From Rubricoccus sp038746605 (GTDB lineage: Bacteria > Bacteroidota > Rhodothermia > Rhodothermales > Rubricoccaceae), in the NCBI GenBank assembly GCA_038746605.1, contig JBCDKM010000012.1:1-64000 (forward strand): a DNA stretch of 64,000 nucleotides, read 5' to 3'. Shown piece by piece: positions 46,241 through 53,585 of this stretch. The position numbers and the translations under genes were made by a program. Each line of letters begins with the position of its first letter. The stretch's first letter is position 1. Below the pieces are notes generated by a model, which saw nothing but the letters and a program-made list of their open reading frames with translations, ran no database searches and had not been told where the DNA came from.

Positions 46241-47289
46241 GCTGCTGCGCGCTCTCGGACGAGGCCCTCCGCGACGAGCAACTCGGCGTTGAGGATGGCT
46301 CCTCCGGCCGCACCGCGCACCGTGTTGTGACTCAGCACGACGAACTTGACACCTAGCACCGGGCAGTCCTGGATCTGCCCCACCGTCACCGTCATCCCGC
46401 CGCCGAGGTGAACGTGGCGGCGCGGCTGCGGGCCAGTCCCATCCACAACGAGGAGCGGACGCGCGGGTGCCGTCGGGAGATCGCGGCCGTCCAGCGGACT
46501 GCGCCAGTCGCGGAGGACCTGCTCCACCTCGGCCGCGCCCGGAGAGCCCCCGAGACGGACGGAGACGCACTCCGTGTGGCCGTCGATGACCGGCACGCGG
46601 TTGCACTGCGCGGAAACCGTGATCTCGGCGGGCACCACGCCCGCCTCGGTGAGCGTGCCGAGGAGCTTGCGCGGCTCCGTCGCCAGCTTGTCTTCCTCCC
46701 CGCCGATGTGCGGCACCACGTTGCCGAGCGCGTCCAGAGACGCCACGCCCGGGTATCCCGCGCCGGAGAGCGCTTGCATCGTGACCACATGCGCAGCCTC
46801 CACGCCGAACGCATCGTGCAGCGGCTTGAGCGCGACGACGAGCCCGACCGTGGAGCAGTTCGGGTTGGTCACGATGTACCCACCGTCGGGGAAAGACTGG
46901 CGGCGCACCAGCGCAAGGTGGTCCGGGTTGACCTCCGGGATGAGCAGCGGCACGTCCAGCTCCATCCGGTGGTTGCGTGCGTTCGAGACGACAGGCACGC
47001 CTGCCTTCGCGAACGCCTGCTCGATCTCGCCCGCGACCGACGAGTCCAGGCCGGAGAACACGAGGTCCACCTCCATCGCGGCAGGATTACAGGGCTGGAC
47101 GGTCAGATCCGCGGCCCACTCCGGCATGGGCTGGTCCTGCGTCCACGAGCACGCCTCGCGGTAGGGCCGTCCGGCGCTGCGCTCCGAGGCCGCCAGCGCG
47201 GCGACGGCGAAGGTGGGATGCCCGTCGAGAAGACGGACGAAGGTCTGGCCGACGGCGCCCGTGGCGCCCAGAATGCCGACGCGGATCAT
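46237..47289 (-). CDS. asd: Aspartate-semialdehyde dehydrogenase (archaeal/fungal type)
   Basis: 350 residues, full length. NADP-binding VGILGATGAVGQTFVRLL at the N-terminus, catalytic Cys in IVTNPNCSTVGL, ALSGAGYPGV, and the His motif in IDGHTECVSVRLGG. The spacing and these motifs match the archaeal/fungal class rather than the classical bacterial enzyme. Reduces aspartyl phosphate to aspartate semialdehyde, feeding lysine, threonine and methionine (metH is in the same window). It overlaps the GNAT gene by 4 bp. Confidence 0.95.
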   Translation of the reverse strand: MIRVGILGATGAVGQTFVRLLDGHPTFAVAALAASERSAGRPYREACSWTQDQPMPEWAADLTVQPCNPAAMEVDLVFSGLDSSVAGEIEQAFAKAGVPVVSNARNHRMELDVPLLIPEVNPDHLALVRRQSFPDGGYIVTNPNCSTVGLVVALKPLHDAFGVEAAHVVTMQALSGAGYPGVASLDALGNVVPHIGGEEDKLATEPRKLLGTLTEAGVVPAEITVSAQCNRVPVIDGHTECVSVRLGGSPGAAEVEQVLRDWRSPLDGRDLPTAPARPLLVVDGTGPQPRRHVHLGGGMTVTVGQIQDCPVLGVKFVVLSHNTVRGAAGGAILNAELLVAEGLVRERAAA

Positions 47290-47324
47290 GGCGGTGGGAG
47301 GTCTGGAAGCGGGTCTGACTCTGC

Positions 47325-47344
47325 CCGCCTCGGGCCCGAGGCGG
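47325..47344. repeat. Short-class palindrome in the asd-dxs divergent region
   Basis: CCGCCTCGG-GC-CCGAGGCGG, fully self-complementary. It sits 36 nt upstream of the asd start. Confidence 0.7.
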
Positions 47345-47531
47345 AGGGACTGGCAAGATGGCGCGAGGCGGCGCGGGCGTCGGTGAACTTCGGAGGTGCA
47401 GTGTGAGGCCGGACACGGGGAAACGCCCCGATAGCACCGCGCGAGGTTTCAGGTCACATTGAAACCGCGCCGGACAGCGCGCCGTCCCAGGCTCCGCTTG
47501 CAATTCAGCGGGAGTTCCTCCCACCTCCGGC

Positions 47532-47539
47532 TAGTTTCC
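47532..47539 (+). promoter_or_regulatory. Putative -7 promoter box of dxs
   Basis: TAGTTTCC, 21 nt before ATG 47561. The rest of the 271-bp asd-dxs region shows nothing more that I recognise. Confidence 0.55.
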
Positions 47540-47560
47540 CGCTCCCCGTCTTCGCTGCTT

Positions 47561-49501
47561 ATGCCCGTCCCGTCCATCACCCCCGGCCCGCTCCTCGCCA
47601 CCATCGAGAGCCCGGCCGATGTCCGAGTCCTCGACCTCCAGCAGCTCCCTCAGCTGTGCGACGAGCTCCGGCAGTACATCGTGGACATCGTGGCGGTCTA
47701 CGGCGGGCACTTTGGCGCGAGCCTCGGCGTGGTGGAGTTGACCGTCGCGCTGCACTGGGCGTACGACACCCCCTCGGATCAACTCGTCTGGGACGTGGGC
47801 CACCAGGCCTACGGGCACAAAATCCTCACCGGACGCCGAGACGCCTTCCCGACGAACCGCAAGTACGGCGGTCTCTCCGGCTTCCCGAAACGCAGCGAGA
47901 GCGAATACGACACCTTCGGCGTGGGTCACGCGAGCACGAGCATCTCCGCTGCCCTCGGCATGGCCGTCGCGCGCGACCTGTCAGAAACGGACCAGAAGGT
48001 CGTCGCCGTCATCGGCGATGGCTCCATGACGGGCGGGCTCGCCTTCGAGGGACTCAACAACGCGGGCGCGACAGACACCGACCTGCTCGTCATCCTCAAC
48101 GACAATCGCATCTCCATCGACCCCAACGTGGGGGCGCTCCACGAGTACCTGACCAAGGTCTCCGCCAGCGGCTCGTGGAATGCCCTCAAGGGCGAGGTCT
48201 GGGAGCTGTTCGACAGGATGAAAGGCGTCGGCGGAGGCCACCTCCAGCGGCTCGCCTCGCGAGTAGAGGACGGGCTCAAGGCCGCGCTCACGCCGGGGAT
48301 GCTCTTCGAGGCCTTCGGCTTCCGCTACATCGGCCCCACGGACGGGCACGACGTGAAGGCCCTCGCGACACGCCTCAAGCAGCTTCGCGAACTGGGTGGC
48401 CCCATCCTGCTCCACGCGCTGACGGTCAAAGGCAAGGGCTTCGCCCCCGCCGAGGCGGATCAGGTCAAATGGCACGCGCAGTCCAGCCCGTTCGACAAGG
48501 TCACGGGCAAGAGCCTCGCGAAACCCGCCTCTAACGGTACCAAGATCCCGAAATACCAGGATGTCTTCGGCGACGCGATGGTGGAACTAGCGGAGGCCGA
48601 CGACCGGATCGTGGGTGTGACCGCCGCGATGCCCTCGGGCACGAGCATCGGCACGATGATGCGCGCCATGCCAGACCGCGCCTTCGATGTCGGCATCGCC
48701 GAGATGCACGCCGTGGTGTTCGCCGCCGGGATGGCGACGCAGGGCAAGCACCCCGTCGTCGCGATCTACAGCACATTCCTCCAGCGCGCCTACGACGGCG
48801 TGGTTCACGACGTGGCGCTTCAGGACCTCCCGGTCATCTTCGCGATGGACCGTGCGGGCGTGGCCGGGGCGGACGGCCCCACGCACCATGGCGCACTCGA
48901 CATCGCGTACATGCGAGCGGTGCAGAACATGATCGTCGCCGCGCCGATGGACGAGCAGGACCTCCGCGACCTCCTCTACACGGCCACGCGGTACGACGGA
49001 CCGTTCGCGCTCCGCTACCCACGAGGCCAGGCCACCGGGATGCCGCTCCGCGAGGGCTTCCAGCCCATCGAGATCGGCACGGGCCGCTGGATCGCGGACG
49101 GGACCGACCTCTGCATCGTGAGCTATGGTGCCATCGGTAACTACGTGCCCGAGGCCCGCCAGCGCCTCACCGAGGCGGGCATCTCCGCCGCGCACGTGGA
49201 CCTCCGGTTCGTCAAGCCCATCGACGCCGCGATCCTCTCCGAGGTCTTCGCGCGCTTCGACAAGGTCATCACGGTGGAAGACGGCGTGCGCGACGGCGGC
49301 GCGGGCAGCGCGGTTGTGGAGTGGGCGTCGGACGCGGGCGTGATCTCCGGCACCGAGGTAGTCCGCCTCGGGCTGCCCAACGGGTTCATCGAGCACGGCA
49401 CGCAGCGCCAGTTGCACGACGAGGTCGGCATCGGGCCGGACGGCATCGCGGAGGTCGCCCTCCGGCTCGCCGGCACGGTGGCGACGGCGGAGGCCGCGTG
49501 A
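47561..49501 (+). CDS. dxs: 1-deoxy-D-xylulose-5-phosphate synthase
   Basis: 646 residues from ATG 47561, chosen because the upstream 34 codons are basic and non-homologous and a promoter box fits. TPP-binding motifs are intact: VWDVGHQAYGHKILTGRRD, FGVGHASTSISAALGMA, AVIGDGSMTGGLAFEGLNNA, VFAMDRAGVAGADGPTHHGA, RYPRGQATGM. First step of the MEP pathway to isoprenoids, which supplies the carotenoid and retinal enzymes encoded just downstream on the other strand. Its TGA overlaps the GTG of a small membrane protein gene. Confidence 0.98.
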   Translation: MPVPSITPGPLLATIESPADVRVLDLQQLPQLCDELRQYIVDIVAVYGGHFGASLGVVELTVALHWAYDTPSDQLVWDVGHQAYGHKILTGRRDAFPTNRKYGGLSGFPKRSESEYDTFGVGHASTSISAALGMAVARDLSETDQKVVAVIGDGSMTGGLAFEGLNNAGATDTDLLVILNDNRISIDPNVGALHEYLTKVSASGSWNALKGEVWELFDRMKGVGGGHLQRLASRVEDGLKAALTPGMLFEAFGFRYIGPTDGHDVKALATRLKQLRELGGPILLHALTVKGKGFAPAEADQVKWHAQSSPFDKVTGKSLAKPASNGTKIPKYQDVFGDAMVELAEADDRIVGVTAAMPSGTSIGTMMRAMPDRAFDVGIAEMHAVVFAAGMATQGKHPVVAIYSTFLQRAYDGVVHDVALQDLPVIFAMDRAGVAGADGPTHHGALDIAYMRAVQNMIVAAPMDEQDLRDLLYTATRYDGPFALRYPRGQATGMPLREGFQPIEIGTGRWIADGTDLCIVSYGAIGNYVPEARQRLTEAGISAAHVDLRFVKPIDAAILSEVFARFDKVITVEDGVRDGGAGSAVVEWASDAGVISGTEVVRLGLPNGFIEHGTQRQLHDEVGIGPDGIAEVALRLAGTVATAEAA

Positions 49502-49908
49502 CAGAATCATCTCAGGGAACGCGCAAGACCGCTTCCTGGGTTTTGGCTATCGCGGTCTCGGCGCTCGTCGTGCTGGGCAGCGCCCTCTCTACCACGTTTC
49601 TAATCCTCTTTTTTGGCCTCGGCACGTCTGACCTCAGCCTACCCGACGCCGTTCTAGTAATCGCAGCCTCCTTGGCTCCTGTTGGTGCTGGGATTGCGCT
49701 AGCCGTTGCGCTCTGGAACGTCGCTTTGGGAACGTTCCACCGCCAGAACCAGAACTGGTGGATTGGGCTGATCCTCCATCTCGCCTTGCTCGGCTGGAGC
49801 GCCTGGATGGCAGCTACCACCCCGTTGTTTACAATCGCAATCGTCTGGTGTCTTCTGGCCTCCGCCTTCTGCTTCTGCCGACTGCTTAGCGTAACCCCGC
49901 TTGAATAA
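49498..49908 (+). CDS. Small membrane protein downstream of dxs (1)
   Basis: 136 residues from GTG 49498 (GTGA overlap with the dxs stop). Four hydrophobic helices (about 15-38, 50-75, 86-104, 108-128). Contains AVALWNVALGTFHRQNQNWWIGLILHL, a pattern also seen in the two genes that follow (helix, GxW/YW, basic loop with R-WW, helix). No known domain recognised. Probably cotranscribed with dxs. Confidence 0.7.
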   Translation: MTESSQGTRKTASWVLAIAVSALVVLGSALSTTFLILFFGLGTSDLSLPDAVLVIAASLAPVGAGIALAVALWNVALGTFHRQNQNWWIGLILHLALLGWSAWMAATTPLFTIAIVWCLLASAFCFCRLLSVTPLE

Positions 49909-49924
49909 CCCCGAGAGCGTTTCA

Positions 49925-50410
49925 ATGGAGTCTGCCCAAGACAAACAGGGCCTGGCATCCGGGGAGAACCCCGGCGGAGACCGCGTGACCCGACGGGTGC
50001 TGTTCGCCGATGACCCCGCGCTCTGGATCGCGGCTCTTGGCAGTTCCCTACTCGCGATCCCGGGCATCGGCGCGGTCGGCATCCTGTGGATCTTCTTCGG
50101 AGGAGAGTTGCTGTTCACCCCGGAGATCCTCTTCCTCGTCGCGCTCTCGCTTCCGCTGGTTCTGGGGTTGATGCTCCTCGTGGGCTACTGGCGAGCCATC
50201 TGGGGCACGCTGCGACGACCCGGTCGGCTGTGGTGGACCTCGCTGGCGGCGAACGTCGTCGTGGTGGGAGCAAGTCTCGTGGGCGCCTGGGAGCGCCCGG
50301 AGGTCTGGCCCCTCGCAGCATGGGGCGGTTTCATGTGCGTCCTCAGCTGGCAGCAAGCACGTGATCAGTACCGGTTGGACTCCGCATCTCTGAACGACGC
50401 CACACCGTAG
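49925..50410 (+). CDS. Small membrane protein downstream of dxs (2)
   Basis: 161 residues from ATG 49925 (a TTG at 49901 would overlap the previous gene). Four transmembrane helices after a ~35-residue polar head; the central loop GYWRAIWGTLRRPGRLWWTSL mirrors that of the previous and next proteins. Member of a tandem family of unknown function. Confidence 0.72.
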   Translation: MESAQDKQGLASGENPGGDRVTRRVLFADDPALWIAALGSSLLAIPGIGAVGILWIFFGGELLFTPEILFLVALSLPLVLGLMLLVGYWRAIWGTLRRPGRLWWTSLAANVVVVGASLVGAWERPEVWPLAAWGGFMCVLSWQQARDQYRLDSASLNDATP

Positions 50411-50435
50411 TCCCGACCCTCCCGTCGACGACGAC

Positions 50436-50885
50436 ATGAACCCCGCAGAGAGACCGAGGGACTGGCCGCTGCTCCTCGCGATGCTCTTCAATCTTCTCCT
50501 CTGCATCCCAGCGATGGTCGGAGTGGCCGTCCTCGGATCCCTCTCGCTCAGCCTGCTCTTCTCTCCAGCGGACCTGGGCCAATTCGCGTTTGTCTTCGCT
50601 CTGTACGGAGGTCCGGCGCTCTACTTCGCCTACGGGATCCGCCTCGCGTTCGGATACTGGCAACTCATTGATCGTGGAATGGACGAAGCCGCGGCTCGCG
50701 CCTTCTGGTGGCGCTCCCTCGTGTACAACGGCGTGGGGTTCGCCGCCTGCTGCGTGCTGGCCTTCACCTCCCCCGTCGACGCTTCGGTGCTGGCAATCGT
50801 GGCTTGGATCGTGTTCATGCTGGCGCTGAGCGCGCGACGCCTCCAGTTCCCGGCTCCCCTCGCGGCACGGCCCGAGGCGATCTAG
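50436..50885 (+). CDS. Small membrane protein downstream of dxs (3)
   Basis: 149 residues, four transmembrane helices. IRLAFGYWQLIDRGMDEAAA, ARAFWWRSLVYNG corresponds to the WW-loop of the two preceding proteins. Followed 1 nt later by a 20-bp palindrome. Function unknown. Confidence 0.72.
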   Translation: MNPAERPRDWPLLLAMLFNLLLCIPAMVGVAVLGSLSLSLLFSPADLGQFAFVFALYGGPALYFAYGIRLAFGYWQLIDRGMDEAAARAFWWRSLVYNGVGFAACCVLAFTSPVDASVLAIVAWIVFMLALSARRLQFPAPLAARPEAI

Positions 50886-50886
50886 C

Positions 50887-50906
50887 CCGCCTCGGCACCG
50901 AGGCGG
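50887..50906. repeat. Short-class (20 bp) CCGCCTCGG palindrome
   Basis: CCGCCTCGG-CA-CCGAGGCGG, starting 1 nt after the preceding TAG and 17 nt before the next ATG. Confidence 0.75.
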
Positions 50907-50923
50907 ACGCACCTCGAACCCGC

Positions 50924-51316
50924 ATGATCACGCGCATCGCACGGTGGTACGGCGTCAAAGAAGGCGACCTGCTGATGGTGGCCTTCTTCGTGATTCTTCC
51001 GGCCGCCGCCGTTGCCGGCTGGATGCTGGTGGACTACGGATCCCCTGCTCGTGCCCTCATCGGAGCCATCGGCGCGCTCTCCCTAGCGATTCCTCCCGCC
51101 CTCACGCGGCACGAATGCCCGACGCCTCTCGCGCTCTGGGCGAGCACTGCCGTCCTCGCGCTCAGCCTCGGAACCCTCTTCTTTGCGCTCGTCCACAACT
51201 TCGCGCTGGGGTATGGGTTCGGGGCGTTCCTCGCTGTAAGCGTTCGTGCTGAAGACTGGGCGATGACGCGGGCGATTCGAAACGACGCGCGTCGGCGAGA
51301 GGAGAAGCGCCGCTGA
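50924..51316 (+). CDS. Small membrane protein of unknown function (4)
   Basis: 130 residues from ATG 50924. Starts RIARWYGVKEGDLLMVAFFV, with four helices (LLMVAFFVILPAAAVAGWML, ALIGAIGALSLAIPP, LALWASTAVLALSL, FALVHNFALGYGFGAFLAV) and a basic C-terminus (NDARRREEKRR). Only weakly similar to the three upstream proteins. Ends 3 nt before a bidirectional palindrome. Confidence 0.68.
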   Translation: MITRIARWYGVKEGDLLMVAFFVILPAAAVAGWMLVDYGSPARALIGAIGALSLAIPPALTRHECPTPLALWASTAVLALSLGTLFFALVHNFALGYGFGAFLAVSVRAEDWAMTRAIRNDARRREEKRR

Positions 51317-51319
51317 CTG

Positions 51320-51339
51320 TCCGCCTCGGTACCGAGGCG
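51320..51339. repeat. Short-class palindrome between convergent genes
   Basis: CCGCCTCGG-TA-CCGAGGCGG, pairing outward to 24 bp (51318-51341). Only 3 nt from the left stop and 7 nt from the right stop: a compact bidirectional terminator. Confidence 0.78.
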
Positions 51340-51346
51340 GACGAGG

Positions 51347-52336
51347 TCACGCCCGCCACACCCCCTGCCGCGCGTCCATCCACGCCACGACCAGCACGTG
51401 CGGGACCGTCACGGACGCAATCCCGACGAGGTACACCGCCAGAAGATCGGACGCCTCGGGACGCTCCGTGAGGAGCCAGCCGAGACCCGCGAAGAGGACC
51501 AGCGCGCCGAGCGTGAACGGCGTCGCGAGGAGCGCGAACCGCCCAGGCTGGCGCGGTGCCACGACGGGCTCCAGACGCGCGAGATGCCGAAGCGCGTGCC
51601 AGGCACAGAAGTAGACGCCCACGCTCCAGAGAGGCGGCAGCACGGCGAAGAAGAGGGCTAGCCCGGCGACCTCGCCGAGATCTATCGCGAGCGACCGCCA
51701 TGCCCCTCGCCTCGCGGCCGAGACCACGCTCCACAACACGTACCCGCCGAAGAGCAGTGCCAGCCCCACCCGTGCGGCTCCCGAGGCGGAGACCACGGCT
51801 TCGACCGCCCCCACCTCGGCAGCGGGCTCGAACAACCGGACGAGTCCGCCGAGGACCGCCGCGTACCCCTCGGGCTGCGCTGCCAGCGGGACCACCATCG
51901 GAAGGGAGCCCCGGACGGCACCTGCGAGCGCGAGATGCGCCCGGCCCGTGAGATGCCCGTCCCAGCCTATCGCGCGCAGAAAAAACACGTCGCCCTGGCC
52001 CCAGTGCGCCCACGTCAGCACGATGAATCCAGCCGCTGCTGCGACCGGCGCCAACAACCAGAGCCCGATGACCACGCCCCCGATGCCGAGATAAACTGCG
52101 CAGAAGAGCGTGAACCGACGTGCGTCCAGCGGCTCGCCGCGCATCTGGAAGGGCACGAAGGGATCCAGTGCGCCATGCGGGAGGCCGAGCAGGAGGACGC
52201 TCGCCGCCCACGGCGCCAACAGCCAGGCCGTCGGCGCCCCGGAGATCCACGGCACTGCCAGGAGAGAGAGCGCGATGCTGCCCCAGGCCACGGCCAGCCC
52301 GAGGCGGGGCCATGCCATCGGCGGGCGAGTCCTCAC
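51347..52336 (-). CDS. blh: Brp/Blh-type beta-carotene 15,15'-dioxygenase
   Basis: 329 residues from GTG 52336, overlapping the crtY stop (GTGA); an ATG six codons on is an alternative. Multi-pass membrane protein with the family's iron-binding His motifs: LLGLPHGALDPFV near 50, YFCAWHALRHLARL near 245, ASVTVPHVLVVAWMD near 310. It cleaves beta-carotene into two retinal molecules, the chromophore of microbial rhodopsins. Cotranscribed with the lycopene cyclase. No rhodopsin gene is present in this window, so the retinal user lies elsewhere. Confidence 0.9.
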   Translation of the reverse strand: MRTRPPMAWPRLGLAVAWGSIALSLLAVPWISGAPTAWLLAPWAASVLLLGLPHGALDPFVPFQMRGEPLDARRFTLFCAVYLGIGGVVIGLWLLAPVAAAAGFIVLTWAHWGQGDVFFLRAIGWDGHLTGRAHLALAGAVRGSLPMVVPLAAQPEGYAAVLGGLVRLFEPAAEVGAVEAVVSASGAARVGLALLFGGYVLWSVVSAARRGAWRSLAIDLGEVAGLALFFAVLPPLWSVGVYFCAWHALRHLARLEPVVAPRQPGRFALLATPFTLGALVLFAGLGWLLTERPEASDLLAVYLVGIASVTVPHVLVVAWMDARQGVWRA

Positions 52337-53157
52337 GCTTCCACGAGAGAGGGCGGGCGGACGGGCTCGCGGGACGGGGCAGGGCGCGGTGTCAGGTCCC
52401 GGTTGGCAGAACGCCGTACGGCGGCGAGCCGGGCTGCCTCGCGACGCATCGCGGGCAAAACAGACGCACGCGAGGGCTCACAGAGCGCGAGGCCCTTGAC
52501 GATCATCAGGTTCGTCACGAAGAAGAACAGCGCCTCTTCAAGCGGCAAACCGACGATCTCGATACCCGTCCGAGTAGACTCGGTCAAGTGCCAGATGTCC
52601 AGCCCAATGGCAATCCGGTCGGCCACCCAGAGGTAGACCGTGGGGATCGCGACGGCCCAGGCGATCAACCGCCGACGCGCCCAGATCATCTCGCCGCCGA
52701 CAGCCCACATGAACGCCAGCACTGGTCCGGCCCAGACGAGGATCAGCCCGAGGTAGAGCCCATGGCCTCCGCCCAGCGTCAGCACCAGCCCAGCGACGCT
52801 GACCGCGCCAAAGAAGAGGACGCCCGGGATCCGCACACGGCGAGACGCGGGATCCGGAACCCGTGGGGCTAGACTGGCGCGAAGGCGGCGAAAGAGGAGC
52901 CCCGTCAGCAGTGTCTGGATCACGAAGAACGCGTACTCCTCCACCGGCACGTAGCCGATAGTCGCGAGGACGCGGTTTTCTGGGTAGGTCCAGACGCCCT
53001 GTGCCACGAGGTAGTTGTCCCACGGCGTAGTGTAGGTGAAGGCAATCGCGACGAGGACGCCGAGCGGCCACCAGGCGGAGCCGTCGCGAGGGCGGAACGC
53101 CCACAACGCCGCGATGACGGGGAGCGTAAAGACGAGGTGGAAGCCGAGATAGGTCAC
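52333..53157 (-). CDS. crtY: Fused lycopene cyclase (CrtYcd type)
   Basis: 274 residues from GTG 53157. Two repeated halves, each with three helices and a conserved P-x-E-E motif: TTPWDNYLVAQGVWTY with PVEEYAFFVIQTLLT in the first half, and IEIVGLPLEEALFFFVTNLM in the second, as in CrtYc-CrtYd fusions of Bacteroidota and archaea/fungi. It cyclises lycopene to beta-carotene in the membrane, feeding blh. The C-terminal 50 residues are basic and poorly conserved. Its GTG overlaps the TGA of a possibly frameshifted upstream small gene. Confidence 0.9.
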   Translation of the reverse strand: MTYLGFHLVFTLPVIAALWAFRPRDGSAWWPLGVLVAIAFTYTTPWDNYLVAQGVWTYPENRVLATIGYVPVEEYAFFVIQTLLTGLLFRRLRASLAPRVPDPASRRVRIPGVLFFGAVSVAGLVLTLGGGHGLYLGLILVWAGPVLAFMWAVGGEMIWARRRLIAWAVAIPTVYLWVADRIAIGLDIWHLTESTRTGIEIVGLPLEEALFFFVTNLMIVKGLALCEPSRASVLPAMRREAARLAAVRRSANRDLTPRPAPSREPVRPPSLVEA

Positions 53158-53374
53158 GGAGAGGGGCGGGAGAGGCGCTGGTCGTTGGCAGCGGCGCGGG
53201 TCCAGCCGAGTCCCATGAGGGCGCCTGCTCCTGCAAACCACCACCAGGACTCCGTGATCCCGACAATCGCAGAAGCTCCTCCCTCGAAGGCTGACGCGAG
53301 CGCACCAACACAACTCTGAAGAGGGCTCCGGCGAGAAAACCGGCCGAGAGGCCGATCAGAAGTCGAGTCATCAT
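53154..53374 (-). pseudogene. Possible frameshifted small membrane protein upstream of crtY
   Basis: From ATG 53374 one frame reads MTRLLIGLSAGFLAGALFR (after ATG-ATG), a good membrane helix, then turns to low-quality sequence. A neighbouring frame supplies FEGGASAIVGITESWWWFAGAGALMGLGW and stops at 53154 with a TGA that overlaps the crtY GTG (GTGA), as typical for a real upstream gene. Joining them needs one frameshift around 53300-53340. Either a genuine frameshift, a sequencing error, or coincidence. Confidence 0.4.
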
Positions 53375-53551
53375 GAAACCAAGCAGGGTGGGAACGCTCG
53401 GCTCCCCCATGCGCCATCTCGCGAAGACCACCAGCCGGCAGGAATGTCTCCAGCCGACGGACTCGCTGAGTGGGTACGAGGTGTACAGTTCTAAGAAGTT
53501 GCGGGCTACTTTCGCCGCCCGGGGAAGCCAGAAGCTTCCACCCGGACGGCA

Positions 53552-53585
53552 GCGCGCACTAGGGCTCGGGCCAGCCCTAGCGCGC
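53552..53585 (-). terminator. Hairpin overlapping the stop of the 53577-58013 gene
   Basis: CTAGGGCT (53559-53566) pairs with AGCCCTAG (53573-53580), with GCGCG/CGCGC outside. No T-tract follows, so a terminator role is tentative. Confidence 0.4.
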
